This document shows positions 52,101-60,697 of a DNA stretch of 64,000 nucleotides, one piece after another. The stretch spans positions 14,011 to 78,010 of the forward strand of contig JAEWIZ010000006.1 in the NCBI GenBank assembly GCA_023386815.1, given 5' to 3'. How positions within the stretch are numbered: position 1 is the stretch's first letter; each line of letters opens with the position of its first letter. The position numbers were made by a program, and so were the translations under genes. The DNA is from Bacillota bacterium. Lineage in GTDB: Bacteria; Bacillota; Clostridia; Lachnospirales; Lachnospiraceae. Below the pieces are notes generated by a model that ran no database searches, was not told the origin of the DNA, and saw only the letters and a program-made list of their open reading frames with translations.

Positions 52101-53716
52101 CAACCCCTGGTGTTGGCCTGATCTCTCCTCCTCCTCATCATGATATTTACTCCATCGAGGATCTTGCACAATTAATTTATGACTTAAAGAATTCCAATAA
52201 AGCAGCCAGAATTTCTGTTAAACTAGTTTCGGAGGCTGGAGTTGGTACCATTGCGGCAGGCGTTGCAAAGGCGGGTGCAGGTGTTATCCTGATCTCCGGT
52301 TATGACGGCGGTACTGGTGCTGCTCCAAGAACCTCTATCTACAACGCTGGTCTTCCTTGGGAATTAGGTCTTGCAGAGACCCATCAGACTTTGATTATGA
52401 ACGGTCTTCGTAACAAGGTGGTAATTGAAACGGATGGTAAATTAATGACCGGACGTGACGTTGTTATTGCAGCCTTACTGGGTGCTGAGGAATTTGGTTT
52501 TGCTACCGTTCCACTGGTTACTCTTGGTTGTGTTATGATGAGAGTATGTAATTTAGATACCTGTCCTGTGGGTGTTGCTACACAGAATCCAGAGCTACGA
52601 AAGAAGTTCACAGGTAAGCCGGAATATGTTGAAAACTTCATGCGTTTTGTAGCACAGGAGCTTCGTGAACATATGGCAAAGCTTGGTGTTAGAACATTAA
52701 ATGAATTAGTTGGTCGTACTGATCTGCTCTCGGTGAAGGAAAATGTGAAGAAGGACCCACGAGGAAAGCTGGTTGATCTAAGTGCAATATTAAACAATCC
52801 TTATATTGAGGAAGCACAAGTTGCTCACTTTATTCCGGATCAGATCTATAACTTCGAGCTGGAAAAGACAGTGGATGAGAAAGTATTATTAAAGAAATTT
52901 AGCTTAAAGGACAGTAAGCCACAGAGATTGCAGGTTCCGGTGATGAATACAGATCGTGCGTTTGGTACCATCTTTGGTTCTGAATTAACAAAGAAATTTG
53001 GCACCGCCTTGAACGAGGATACCTATGTTATAGAAGCTAAGGGCAGCGGCGGACAAAGCTTTGGTGCGTTTATTCCAAAGGGACTTACGATTGAGCTTGA
53101 GGGAGACAGTAACGATTATTTCGGTAAGGGTCTCTCCGGTGGTAAATTAGTTGCATATCCTCCTAAGGCAAGTACCTTTCCTGCGGATGAGAATATCATC
53201 ATTGGTAACGTAGCACTTTACGGTGCAACGACTGGTAAAGCATTTATTGCCGGTGTTGCTGGCGAACGTTTTTGCGTACGTAATTCAGGAGCAACTGCAG
53301 TAGTGGAAGGTGTTGGTGACCATGGCTGCGAATATATGACAGGCGGACGTGTTGCAGTTCTTGGAGCTACAGGTAAGAACTTCGCAGCAGGTATGAGTGG
53401 TGGTATTGCTTTTGTACTGGATGATAACAATGATCTATATAAGAAGCTCAATAAGGGTATGGTTTCCTTTGAACCTTTGACCAGTAAATATGATATTAGT
53501 GAATTAAAGCAGATGATTACAGAGCATGTAAAGTACACTGATTCTGTTAAAGGTAAGAAGATCTTAGAAAACTTTGAGGTATATTTGCCGAAGTTTAAGA
53601 AGATTATCCCGCATGACTATAGACGTATGCTGCAGACCATCACTCAGATGGAAGAGAAGGGTCTTTCCAGCGAGCAGGCACAAATCGAAGCATTCTTTGC
53701 TAACACACGTAAGTAA
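49157..53716 (+). CDS. gltB: Glutamate synthase, large (alpha) subunit
   Basis: This is the ferredoxin/NADPH-type GOGAT large chain, 1519 residues. It splits glutamine and uses the ammonia with 2-oxoglutarate to make two glutamates. The N-terminal class II glutaminase has its nucleophile in HDNCGIG (Cys27), so a propeptide of about 26 residues would be removed. A central domain, an FMN-binding synthase barrel (with GEGGEALERL and GYDGGTGAAPRTS), the 3Fe-4S cysteines in CVMMRVCNLDTC, and a C-terminal GXGXG-rich beta-helix follow in the usual order. The start could also be ATG 49163, two codons later. It is followed by gltD and controlled by the upstream attenuator. Confidence 0.96.
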   Translation: MHMEKMREEITQVPQGLYDPRFEHDNCGIGAVVNMKGIKTHVAVENALKIVENLEHRAGKDANGHTGDGVGILLQISHKFFSKVAKPLGIELGDERDYGVGMFFFPQDELARNQAKKMFEIVVQKEGLKLLGWREVAVKPEYLGERALACMPHITQCFIKRPANVEKGLDFDRKLYIARRIFEQSNDNTYVVSLSSRTIVYKGMFLVNQLRLFFADLQDQDYESAIATVHSRFSTNTNPSWQRAHPNRFIVHNGEINTIRGNADKMLAREENMSSEFLKGEMHKVLPVINSEGSDSAMLDNTLEFLVMSGMELPLAVMITIPEPWNNDTSMSREKSDFYQYYATMMEPWDGPASILFSDGDIMGAVLDRNGLRPSRYYITKDGYLILSSEVGVLDIPADMILRKERLRPGKMLLVDTIKGCLIDDEDLKNNYANRKPYGEWLDQNLITLKSIHIPNKKVAEYSQEELARLQKAFGYSYEDYKTSILPMAESGQEAVAAMGVDSPIPVLSKNNPPLFSYFKQLFAQVTNPPIDAIREEIVTATSIYIGEDGNILEEKAENCKVLKINNPILTNTDLLKIKYMKAPGFKVEEISMLYYKNTSLEKAIDHMCLDADRAYKEGANILILSDRGVDENHVAIPSLLAVSALQQHLVRTKKRTALGIIVESAEPRDVHHFACLLGFGACAVNPYLAQETIRQLINNNMLDKDYYAAVDDYNKAIVKSIVKIASKMGISTIQSYQGSKIFEAIGISKEVIDKYFTGTVSRVGGITLKEMEKQVDVLHAKAFDPLGLNTDLTMDSNGSHKLRSGKEEHLYNPKTIHLLQQSTRTGNYEIFKEYSKEITAEQEKVNLRGLFEINYPEQGISLDEVESVDSIVKRFKTGAMSYGSISQEAHEAMAIAMNRLGGKSNSGEGGEALERLTVGEDGLNRCSAIKQVASGRFGVTSQYLVSAKEIQIKMAQGAKPGEGGQLPAEKVYPWIAKTRHSTPGVGLISPPPHHDIYSIEDLAQLIYDLKNSNKAARISVKLVSEAGVGTIAAGVAKAGAGVILISGYDGGTGAAPRTSIYNAGLPWELGLAETHQTLIMNGLRNKVVIETDGKLMTGRDVVIAALLGAEEFGFATVPLVTLGCVMMRVCNLDTCPVGVATQNPELRKKFTGKPEYVENFMRFVAQELREHMAKLGVRTLNELVGRTDLLSVKENVKKDPRGKLVDLSAILNNPYIEEAQVAHFIPDQIYNFELEKTVDEKVLLKKFSLKDSKPQRLQVPVMNTDRAFGTIFGSELTKKFGTALNEDTYVIEAKGSGGQSFGAFIPKGLTIELEGDSNDYFGKGLSGGKLVAYPPKASTFPADENIIIGNVALYGATTGKAFIAGVAGERFCVRNSGATAVVEGVGDHGCEYMTGGRVAVLGATGKNFAAGMSGGIAFVLDDNNDLYKKLNKGMVSFEPLTSKYDISELKQMITEHVKYTDSVKGKKILENFEVYLPKFKKIIPHDYRRMLQTITQMEEKGLSSEQAQIEAFFANTRK

Positions 53717-53717
53717 G

Positions 53718-53779
53718 GAATTCATGCTTTGTGAATTCTTGAAAATATCAAATCCCGTAGGAACTGGAGTTTGATATTT
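53718..53779 (+). other. Two hairpins between gltB and gltD
   Basis: GAATTCA/TGAATTC (53718-53724 with 53732-53738) and AAATATCAAA/TTTGATATTT (53743-53752 with 53770-53779) are separated by four bases. There is no T tract and the gltD RBS lies outside, so they may shape mRNA processing or subunit ratio rather than stop transcription. Confidence 0.5.
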
Positions 53780-53804
53780 CCAGATTATGAATGGAGGAAT
53801 AGAA

Positions 53805-55307
53805 ATGGGAAAAGCAACAGGATTTATGGAGTTTAGCAGAAAAGATACCTCTGCTGAAGCACCAAAAGATAGAATAAAGCATTTTAATGAATTCCATCAG
53901 CCTCTTTCCATCGAGGATAGAAAGTGTCAGGGAGCTCGTTGCATGGAGTGCGGCGTACCATTTTGTCAATCAGGTATAATTCTCAACGGAATGACCTCCG
54001 GTTGTCCTTTAAAGAATCTGATACCGGAATGGAATGATCTGTTATACAGAGACAATCTGAAGCAGTCCCTGTCCAGATTAATGAAGACAAATAACTTTCC
54101 TGAGTTTACCGGCAGAGTATGTCCCGCGCCTTGCGAGGCATCATGTACCTGTGGTCTGAACGGTGATCCTGTAACTATCAAGGAAAATGAGTATGCAATC
54201 GCAGAATACGGTTATGAGCATGGATATATTCAGCCGAATCCACCCACACATCGTACAAATAAAAAGGTAGCTGTCATCGGTTCCGGGCCTTCAGGTCTGG
54301 CAGCAGCTGATCAATTAAATAAAAGAGGTCACCAGGTTACTGTATTTGAGCGTTCTGATCGTATCGGCGGTTTGATGATGTACGGTATTCCTAATATGAA
54401 ATTGGATAAGCAGTTCATTGATCGTAGAGTGAACATTATGAAGGAAGAGGGGGTTACCTTCCTTACAAATGCTAATGTTGGTGAAAATTATAAGGCTGAG
54501 GAGCTACTTGCGCAGTTCGATAGTATTATTTTAGCCTGCGGCGCTTCCAATCCAAGAGATATCAAGGCACCAGGCAGAGAAGCGAAGGGAATATACTTCG
54601 CTGTGGATTTCTTAACAGCAGCTACTAAGGACTTGTTGGATGCTGGCACAACAACTGCAGCAAAGGTTAGCAAATATACGATAACAGCTAAGGGTAAGAA
54701 TGTACTTGTTATCGGTGGTGGTGATACCGGTAATGACTGTGTTGGTACCTCCATCAGACAGGGAGCTAAGGCTGTTATTCAACTGGAGATGATGCCAAAG
54801 GCACCGGATCAGAGAGCAGAGAACAATCCATGGCCGGAGTGGCCAAAGGTTTCCAAGACAGATTATGGTCAGGAGGAAGCTATTGATCGATTCGGGGGTG
54901 ATCCTCGTGTATATCAGACCACAGTGAAAGAGTTTATTGCAGATGAAAAAGGTGATATCAGCAAGGTAATTACTATAAAACTGGAAAGTAAATTTGATGA
55001 AGCAACCAAACGCTATCTTATGGTACCGGTAGAAGGCAGTGAAAAAGAACTGGAGATTGACTTAGTATTAATTGCTGCAGGCTTCCTAGGAACGCAGGGA
55101 TATATAGCGGAAGCATTTGGACTTGAACTGGATGGCAGAACAAATGTAAAGACAGATTCTGCTGATACCTACAAGACAAATATAGATAAAGTATTCGTTA
55201 CCGGCGATATGCATCGCGGTCAATCCCTCGTAGTTTGGGCTATCTGGGAAGGGCGCGAGGCTGCAAGGGCTGTTGACGAAGCTCTTATGGGCTATAGTAA
55301 TTTATAA
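53805..55307 (+). CDS. gltD: Glutamate synthase, small (beta) subunit
   Basis: The 500-residue subunit takes electrons from NAD(P)H through FAD and passes them to GltB. N-terminal cysteine clusters for two 4Fe-4S centres are seen (CMECGVPFC and the CPAPCEASC region). The FAD site is IGSGPSGLAAADQL and the NAD(P)H site IGGGDTGNDC. A second FAD contact is VFVTGDMHRGQSLVVWAI. ATG 53805 has GGAGG at 53793-53797. An in-frame ATG at 53787 precedes it and is rejected. The gltBD order is standard, and the operon ends at a strong terminator. Confidence 0.96.
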   Translation: MGKATGFMEFSRKDTSAEAPKDRIKHFNEFHQPLSIEDRKCQGARCMECGVPFCQSGIILNGMTSGCPLKNLIPEWNDLLYRDNLKQSLSRLMKTNNFPEFTGRVCPAPCEASCTCGLNGDPVTIKENEYAIAEYGYEHGYIQPNPPTHRTNKKVAVIGSGPSGLAAADQLNKRGHQVTVFERSDRIGGLMMYGIPNMKLDKQFIDRRVNIMKEEGVTFLTNANVGENYKAEELLAQFDSIILACGASNPRDIKAPGREAKGIYFAVDFLTAATKDLLDAGTTTAAKVSKYTITAKGKNVLVIGGGDTGNDCVGTSIRQGAKAVIQLEMMPKAPDQRAENNPWPEWPKVSKTDYGQEEAIDRFGGDPRVYQTTVKEFIADEKGDISKVITIKLESKFDEATKRYLMVPVEGSEKELEIDLVLIAAGFLGTQGYIAEAFGLELDGRTNVKTDSADTYKTNIDKVFVTGDMHRGQSLVVWAIWEGREAARAVDEALMGYSNL

Positions 55308-55336
55308 TAGTAGGGGTTAATCGGTAACTTTTGTAG

Positions 55337-55384
55337 ACTCTCCGACAGGGGAAGAGCTTTCTTCTCCTAGTCGGAGAGTTTTGT
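55337..55384 (+). terminator. Terminator of the gltBD operon
   Basis: ACTCTCCGAC (55337-55346) pairs with GTCGGAGAGT (55370-55379), with inner GGGGAAGA/TTCTCCT pairing, then TTTTGTG. Confidence 0.85.
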
Positions 55385-55650
55385 GTTATCTACCGAGCTT
55401 TGGAGGGTATGTGATTTTAGAAAGTTACCTTAGGATATGGATCATCATAAAATTCGATTATCGTGATTTAAATCACAGTTTAAAAATGAAAAATATGTTA
55501 TAAGTAGAATGTAAATTCTGGAAGTGTTAAAAAAACATAAAACAGTATTTGCACTCTATATTTTTTTGTGGTATTATGTTTTGGTGTTTTTTTTATGCAA
55601 TATTACTAAATATATGCAAAAACGAAAATGATTGCTATTATCAAATGACA
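55385..55650. other. AT-rich upstream region of pflB
   Basis: This is part of the 493-bp gap between gltD and pflB. It is rich in A and T tracts (for example a T8 run near 55587). TGTTAAAAAAACAT near 55527 weakly resembles a redox-repressor (Rex) half-site arrangement but does not fit the full consensus. No gene is seen. Confidence 0.35.
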
Positions 55651-55777
55651 TTGACATGAATATTTTAAGGTGTTAAGATATAAGTTGGTAAGCCGCACTG
55701 GATGATCAAGGTACAATTTCATCCAACGGGTGCTTAATATAAATTATAACCAAAAGCGTCCTTAGATAGACAGACGC
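55651..55777 (+). promoter_or_regulatory. pflB promoter and structured 5' leader
   Basis: TTGACA (55651-55656) and TAAGAT (55674-55679) have 17-bp spacing. The leader then folds. GCAC-TGGATG (55695-55704) pairs with CATCCA (55720-55725) and, across an ACGG bulge, GTGC (55730-55733). A small GCGTC/GACGC hairpin follows (55756-55760 with 55773-55777). No known riboswitch class is recognised. Confidence 0.5.
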
Positions 55778-55800
55778 ATGAGACTGAATGGAGGAAAACT

Positions 55801-58026
55801 ATGAGAGATGAATGGTATGGATTTAATTCCGGAAGCTGGATGACTGATGTAAATGTCAGAAGTTTCATTCAACATAACTACACACCCTATGAAGGGGATG
55901 ATACATTCCTGGTAGGACCTACAAAGAGAACTTCTGAGCTTTGGGATCAGGTAATGGAACTTATGAAGGAGGAATCAAAGAAAGGCATTATAGATGCTGA
56001 GACCTCAGTTCCATCTACAATTACAGCTTTTGGAGCTGGATATCTTGATAAGGATAAGGAAGTTATTGTTGGATTTCAGACAGACAAACCATTAAAGCGT
56101 GGAATTATGCCTAACGGTGGTATCAGAGTAGTAAAGAATGCATTGGAATCCTATGGATATACACTGGATAAGAAGACGGAAGAAATCTATTCAGAAAATC
56201 GTAAGACCCACAATGATGGTGTATTTGATGCTTATACCGACGCAATGAAGAAAGCAAGACATACTGGAATCATTACCGGTCTACCGGACGCTTATGGCCG
56301 TGGACGTATTATCGGTGATTATCGTAGAGTAGCCTTATATGGTGTGGACTTCTTAATTGAAGAGAAAATTCAAGAGAAGAAGCTGTTAGAGATACCGATT
56401 CTGGTATCCCCTGATATTCGATTAAGAGAAGAAATTTCTGAGCAAATTAAAGCACTTAAGGCTTTAAAGAAAATGGCTGATTCCTATGGCTATGATATCA
56501 GCAAGCCTGCATCTAATTCCTTTGAAGCTACACAATGGACCTATTTTGCATATCTGGGTGCTATTAAGGAGCAGGATGGTGCGGCAATGAGCTTGGGTCG
56601 TGTTTCTACCTTCTTGGATATTTACTATGAGAGAGATCTTCAGAATGGTAAGATTTCCGAGACTGAGATTCAGGAATTAATTGATCAATTCGTTATGAAG
56701 CTTCGTATGGTTCGTTTCCTTCGTACACCTTCTTATAATGATTTATTCTCCGGCGATCCTACCTGGGTAACCGAATCCATCGGTGGAATGGGTATGGATG
56801 GTAGAACTCTTGTTACTAAGACCAGCTATCGTGTTCTTCATACACTATATAACTTAGGACCTGCTCCAGAGCCTAACTTGACTGTACTTTGGTCAGTATT
56901 CCTGCCTGAGGCATTTAAGAAATTCTGTTCCAAGGTATCCATTGATACCAGCTCTATTCAATATGAGAGCGATGATATCATGAGAGAAGTATGGGGCGAT
57001 GACTATGGTATCGCTTGCTGCGTTTCTGCAATGAGAATCGGTAAGCAGATGCAGTTCTTTGGTGCCCGTGCGAACTTGGCAAAGGCTCTTCTCTATGCAA
57101 TCAACGGTGGTAAGGATGAGATTTATGGTGAGCAGGTAGCTCCTATGTTTGCTCCTATCACTGGTGATTATCTTAACTATGATGAGGTTATGAGCAAGTT
57201 TGATCAGACAATGGACTGGTTATCCGAACTATATATCAATACTTTGAATGTAATTCATTACATGCATGATAAATATAATTATGAGCAGCTTCAGATGGCA
57301 CTTCATGATATCAATATTCTTCGTACAGAAGCGTGTGGTATCGCCGGACTTTCTGTAGTTGCCGACTCACTATCAGCGATTAAGTACGCGAAGGTTAAAG
57401 TAAAGCGTAACGAAGCCGGTTTAGCAGTAGATTATGAAATCGAAGGCGAATATCCAGCTTACGGTAATAACGATGACCGAGTAGATCAGATCGCAATTGA
57501 AATCGTTGAGCGTTTTATGAACAAGCTTCGTAAGGTAAAGACCTACCGTGATGCGAAACAGACCTTATCCGTACTGACCATTACTTCTAACGTTGTATAT
57601 GGTAAGAAGACAGGAAGTACACCGGATGGACGTAAAGCGGGAGAGCCTTTTGCACCAGGTGCAAATCCTATGCATGGAAGAGATACCAAGGGTGCTGTTG
57701 CATCTATGATGTCTGTTGCAAAATTACCATATAAGCATGCAGAAGATGGTATTTCTTATACCTTCTCCATCATTCCGAAAGCACTCGGAAAAAATAAGGA
57801 AGAGCGTATTGATAACCTGTCTGGTTTACTTGATGGTTATTTCCATAGCAAGGGTCATCATATCAATGTCAATGTATTTGATCGTGAGACCTTATTGGAT
57901 GCAATGGATCATCCGGAGAAATATCCTCAGTTGACCATTCGTGTATCTGGTTATGCTGTTAATTTCATCAGATTGAATCGTGAACAACAGATGGATGTAA
58001 TTAACCGTACTTTCCATGAAAGATAA
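55801..58026 (+). CDS. pflB: Pyruvate formate-lyase (formate C-acetyltransferase)
   Basis: This is a glycyl-radical enzyme that splits pyruvate with CoA into acetyl-CoA and formate, central to mixed-acid fermentation. The 741-residue product has the adjacent active-site cysteines in GIACCVSAM (Cys406, Cys407) and the C-terminal radical site RVSGYAVNF (Gly717). These two features distinguish a true PFL from other glycyl-radical enzymes. SD GGAGG is seven bases from ATG. The activating enzyme follows 125 bp later, after a stable hairpin. The enzyme is oxygen-sensitive, consistent with a strict anaerobe. Confidence 0.97.
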   Translation: MRDEWYGFNSGSWMTDVNVRSFIQHNYTPYEGDDTFLVGPTKRTSELWDQVMELMKEESKKGIIDAETSVPSTITAFGAGYLDKDKEVIVGFQTDKPLKRGIMPNGGIRVVKNALESYGYTLDKKTEEIYSENRKTHNDGVFDAYTDAMKKARHTGIITGLPDAYGRGRIIGDYRRVALYGVDFLIEEKIQEKKLLEIPILVSPDIRLREEISEQIKALKALKKMADSYGYDISKPASNSFEATQWTYFAYLGAIKEQDGAAMSLGRVSTFLDIYYERDLQNGKISETEIQELIDQFVMKLRMVRFLRTPSYNDLFSGDPTWVTESIGGMGMDGRTLVTKTSYRVLHTLYNLGPAPEPNLTVLWSVFLPEAFKKFCSKVSIDTSSIQYESDDIMREVWGDDYGIACCVSAMRIGKQMQFFGARANLAKALLYAINGGKDEIYGEQVAPMFAPITGDYLNYDEVMSKFDQTMDWLSELYINTLNVIHYMHDKYNYEQLQMALHDINILRTEACGIAGLSVVADSLSAIKYAKVKVKRNEAGLAVDYEIEGEYPAYGNNDDRVDQIAIEIVERFMNKLRKVKTYRDAKQTLSVLTITSNVVYGKKTGSTPDGRKAGEPFAPGANPMHGRDTKGAVASMMSVAKLPYKHAEDGISYTFSIIPKALGKNKEERIDNLSGLLDGYFHSKGHHINVNVFDRETLLDAMDHPEKYPQLTIRVSGYAVNFIRLNREQQMDVINRTFHER

Positions 58027-58040
58027 TAATAATTAATAAG

Positions 58041-58077
58041 AAGCTGTTGCAATACTATGATTGTATTGCAACAGCTT
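58041..58077 (+). terminator. Hairpin between pflB and pflA
   Basis: A perfect 15-bp stem (58041-58055 with 58063-58077, AAGCTGTTGCAATAC) has a 7-nt loop and no T tract. It may protect the pflB 3' end or partly reduce read-through into pflA, lowering activase relative to enzyme. Confidence 0.6.
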
Positions 58078-58151
58078 ATGTGTTGTTGTAATATCAGAAT
58101 TAGCATTTCTAAAGGCTGATTGAAAAGAGATATTGAAAGGTTGGTGATTTT

Positions 58152-58892
58152 ATGAGCATCAAAGGTAGAATACATTCCTTGGAGAGCTTTGGAACCGTGG
58201 ATGGACCAGGCATCCGTTTTGTAGTGTTTTTACAGGGATGCCCATTGCGGTGTCAGTTTTGCCATAATCCTGATACCTGGGAAGTTCATAAGGGGACGGA
58301 ATATGAACCGGCACAATTGGTTGATGAAATCATCAAATATAAATCCTATATGAAATTTTCGGATGGTGGCGTTACTTTTACCGGAGGAGAACCATTGTTA
58401 CAGGCAGAATTTATTCTTGAGGTATGTAAGCTGCTAAGGCCTCACCAGATATCAGTGGCAATTGATACCTCTGGTTTTATCTGGAATGATTATGTGAAAG
58501 AGGTATTAGATTATACGGATATTGTACTTCTTGATATAAAGAACTATGACAAAAGGGTCTATGAGAAGGTTACTGGAGTTGCCTTGTCTCCGACGCTTAA
58601 GTTTCTGGATCATTTAAGAGAAAGAGATATTAAGACATGGATTCGTTATGTCCTGGTTCCAGGTTTAACAGATAATCTAGAGGCTGTAAGAGGGTTGTCC
58701 AATCATTTAGATCAATACCCTAATGTTGAGAAGATTGATTTACTTGGGTTTCATAAGATGGGCGAGTTTAAATGGAAAGAGCTTGGACTCAAATATGAAT
58801 TAACAGATACCCCGGAACCGAGTAAGGAGTTATTAGCAGAGGTGAAGGCTATCTTTGAGACCAATGGAAAAAAGGTATCAGCAAATATTTAG
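58152..58892 (+). CDS. pflA: Pyruvate formate-lyase activating enzyme
   Basis: This radical-SAM activase of 246 residues installs the glycyl radical on PflB. The 4Fe-4S cysteines are Cys30, Cys34 and Cys37 in GCPLRCQFCHNP, the CxxxCxxC signature. The glycine-rich SAM motif is FTGGEPLLQ, and the N-terminal GTVDGPGIR is typical of PFL activases. AAAGG lies upstream of ATG. It sits directly downstream of pflB, as usual. Confidence 0.96.
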   Translation: MSIKGRIHSLESFGTVDGPGIRFVVFLQGCPLRCQFCHNPDTWEVHKGTEYEPAQLVDEIIKYKSYMKFSDGGVTFTGGEPLLQAEFILEVCKLLRPHQISVAIDTSGFIWNDYVKEVLDYTDIVLLDIKNYDKRVYEKVTGVALSPTLKFLDHLRERDIKTWIRYVLVPGLTDNLEAVRGLSNHLDQYPNVEKIDLLGFHKMGEFKWKELGLKYELTDTPEPSKELLAEVKAIFETNGKKVSANI

Positions 58893-59025
58893 AGATACAC
58901 TATTTCATTAATAGAAAATCCGAATTCATTAAGAAAATATGGACAAAAGGTTAGATACTATGTTATATTATCTTAGTAAAATGTTATGATGTTTTTTAAA
59001 TTCAATGAAAATTTGAGGTAAGATA

Positions 59026-59310
59026 ATGAACAATAGAAGACCCGTATTTTATATTCTGGCAGGAGTTTATTTGCTTTACATTGATTATACTTTCGTTAAG
59101 AACTGGGCAACTCTTGAGAATAAGGCATTATTCGTAATATTTATGATTTTGTTTGGGGTTATTGGTGGTGGACTTGTTCTTTATTCCGCCTGGAAACTGT
59201 TAAAAGATAGGTATGCACAGGATAACAATCCGTATACACCTCAAAATAATGACAATCCTGAGGATGAGGAAATAAACGAGGAAACATCGGATTCGGATCA
59301 ACTGAAATAA
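59026..59310 (+). CDS. Small membrane protein with two helices and acidic tail
   Basis: This 94-residue protein has hydrophobic segments at about 7-24 and 35-57, followed by a hydrophilic Asn/Asp/Glu-rich tail (about 65-94, with PEDEEINEETSDSD). GAGGTAAG precedes ATG, and a weak promoter (TGGACA-N18-TATATT, 58940-58969) lies upstream. I do not recognise a family with known function. It is monocistronic with its own terminator. Confidence 0.75.
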   Translation: MNNRRPVFYILAGVYLLYIDYTFVKNWATLENKALFVIFMILFGVIGGGLVLYSAWKLLKDRYAQDNNPYTPQNNDNPEDEEINEETSDSDQLK

Positions 59311-59379
59311 TGGAATGAGTAACATGGAATTATTACAAAAAGTGATTTTTGAAAAAAGTAAATATTAAATGTTAATATA

Positions 59380-59424
59380 AATAAGAAGAAGTGATGCTTG
59401 TAAATCATTTTCTTCTTATTTTTT
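59380..59424 (+). terminator. Terminator after the small membrane protein gene
   Basis: AATAAGAAGAA (59380-59390) pairs with TTCTTCTTATT (59410-59420), with inner GTGAT/ATCAT, followed by TTTT. Confidence 0.85.
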
Positions 59425-59574
59425 ACATAGTTTGATAAAATAGAATAGTAGGAGTTATGCTAACAGGAGTAGTTGATAAAAGAGAGTAAGCGAAAAGAGT
59501 GTGTTTTTAAAAAGTAGCAGAAAAATCAATATAAGAAAATAAAATCTTAATAAGAAAAGAATGGAGATGGAACA

Positions 59575-60570
59575 TTGAAACCAATCATAGCAATACCAAT
59601 GGGTGATCCGGCAGGCATTGGTCCGGAGATTGTTGTAAAGGCACTGGCTAAGAAGGAAGTCTTTCAAACTGCTAACTGTGTTGTAGTTGGAGACAGGAAG
59701 GTACTCGAGGAAGCTATTCAATTTACAAATGTCAAGTTAAAGATCAAGGTTATTCAGAAACCGAGTGAGGGAGATTTCACGGAAGGGATTATAAATCTAA
59801 TTGATTTGAATAACGTTGACTCGAAAGAATTTAAATTAGGTCAAGTCAGTGGGATGTGTGGAAGAGCCGCCTATGAATACATTGCCAAGTCCATACAATT
59901 AGCAAATAATAAGGAAGTGGATGCAGTAGCTACCACACCGATTAATAAGGAATCTCTAAAAGCCGGTAAAGTAGATTATATCGGACACACAGAGATCTTT
60001 GGTGCTCTTACCGGAACCAAAGATCCATTGACCATGTTTGAGGTTCATGGGATGAGAGTGTTTTTCCTCACAAGACATGTATCTCTTAGGAATGCCTGTG
60101 ACCTTGTAACCAAGGATCGAATAAAAGATTATGTAAAGCGGTGTAAGGAAGTATTGGATAAACTGGGTGTAACTCAAGGAACCATGGCAATTGCAGGCTT
60201 GAACCCTCATAGCGGAGAACATGGTTTATTCGGTGATGAGGAAGTGAATCACGTTGCTCCTGCGGTAGAGGAGTTACGAGCAGAAGGATTTGATGTAGTT
60301 GGTCCAATCGGTGCAGATTCGGTATTTCATTTAGCATTGCAGGGTAGATATAACAGCGTACTTTCCCTTTATCATGATCAAGGACATATCGCAACCAAAA
60401 CACTGGATTTCGAAAGAACGATAGCAATTACCGGAGGTATGCCCATACTTAGAACTTCTGTGGATCATGGAACAGCAATGGACATTGCTGGTAAGGGTAT
60501 TGCAAGTGAAATTAGTATGGTGGAGGCAATTCTTTTAGGAGCGAAATATTCAGCAAATTTTACGAGTTAG
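59575..60570 (+). CDS. pdxA: PdxA-family 4-phosphohydroxythreonine/4-phospho-D-threonate dehydrogenase
   Basis: This is an NAD-dependent oxidative decarboxylase family member of 331 residues. It has the N-terminal MGDPAGIGPEI, the metal-binding histidines (GHTEIFG, LYHDQGH) and SVDHGTAMDIAGKG. True PdxA acts in vitamin B6 synthesis. The PdxA2 branch oxidizes phosphorylated threonate or erythronate in sugar-acid catabolism and is common in clostridia. No pyridoxine gene lies nearby, so the PdxA2 role is at least as likely. The start is TTG 59575 with GGAG upstream. The ATG at 59561 is out of frame and stops after five codons. Confidence 0.88.
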   Translation: MKPIIAIPMGDPAGIGPEIVVKALAKKEVFQTANCVVVGDRKVLEEAIQFTNVKLKIKVIQKPSEGDFTEGIINLIDLNNVDSKEFKLGQVSGMCGRAAYEYIAKSIQLANNKEVDAVATTPINKESLKAGKVDYIGHTEIFGALTGTKDPLTMFEVHGMRVFFLTRHVSLRNACDLVTKDRIKDYVKRCKEVLDKLGVTQGTMAIAGLNPHSGEHGLFGDEEVNHVAPAVEELRAEGFDVVGPIGADSVFHLALQGRYNSVLSLYHDQGHIATKTLDFERTIAITGGMPILRTSVDHGTAMDIAGKGIASEISMVEAILLGAKYSANFTS

Positions 60571-60653
60571 TAAGGTATAGTGAGGGGGTGTCAACATTTT
60601 AACAAAAAGGTTAAATATTTTGAAGTTTGTGTAGAGTATTGTCGAAATAAATG

Positions 60654-60662
60654 ATATAATAA
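60654..60662 (+). promoter_or_regulatory. Possible extended -10 promoter of the chemoreceptor gene
   Basis: An extended -10 motif (TGATATAAT) lies about 40 bp before the start codon. The -35 region is poor, and a flagellar sigma-D type promoter was looked for but not found with proper spacing. Confidence 0.4.
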
Positions 60663-60697
60663 GGAATCAAATTTAAGAAAGATCATAGGAGGCGTTT

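Noticed and set aside
55520..55545. Rex redox-repressor site upstream of pflB
   Set aside because: Only a loose TGTTAA...ACA resemblance; the full inverted repeat is missing.
60600..60660. Flagellar sigma-D promoter for the chemoreceptor
   Set aside because: TAAA and GTCGAAAT elements are present but about 24 bp apart instead of about 15.
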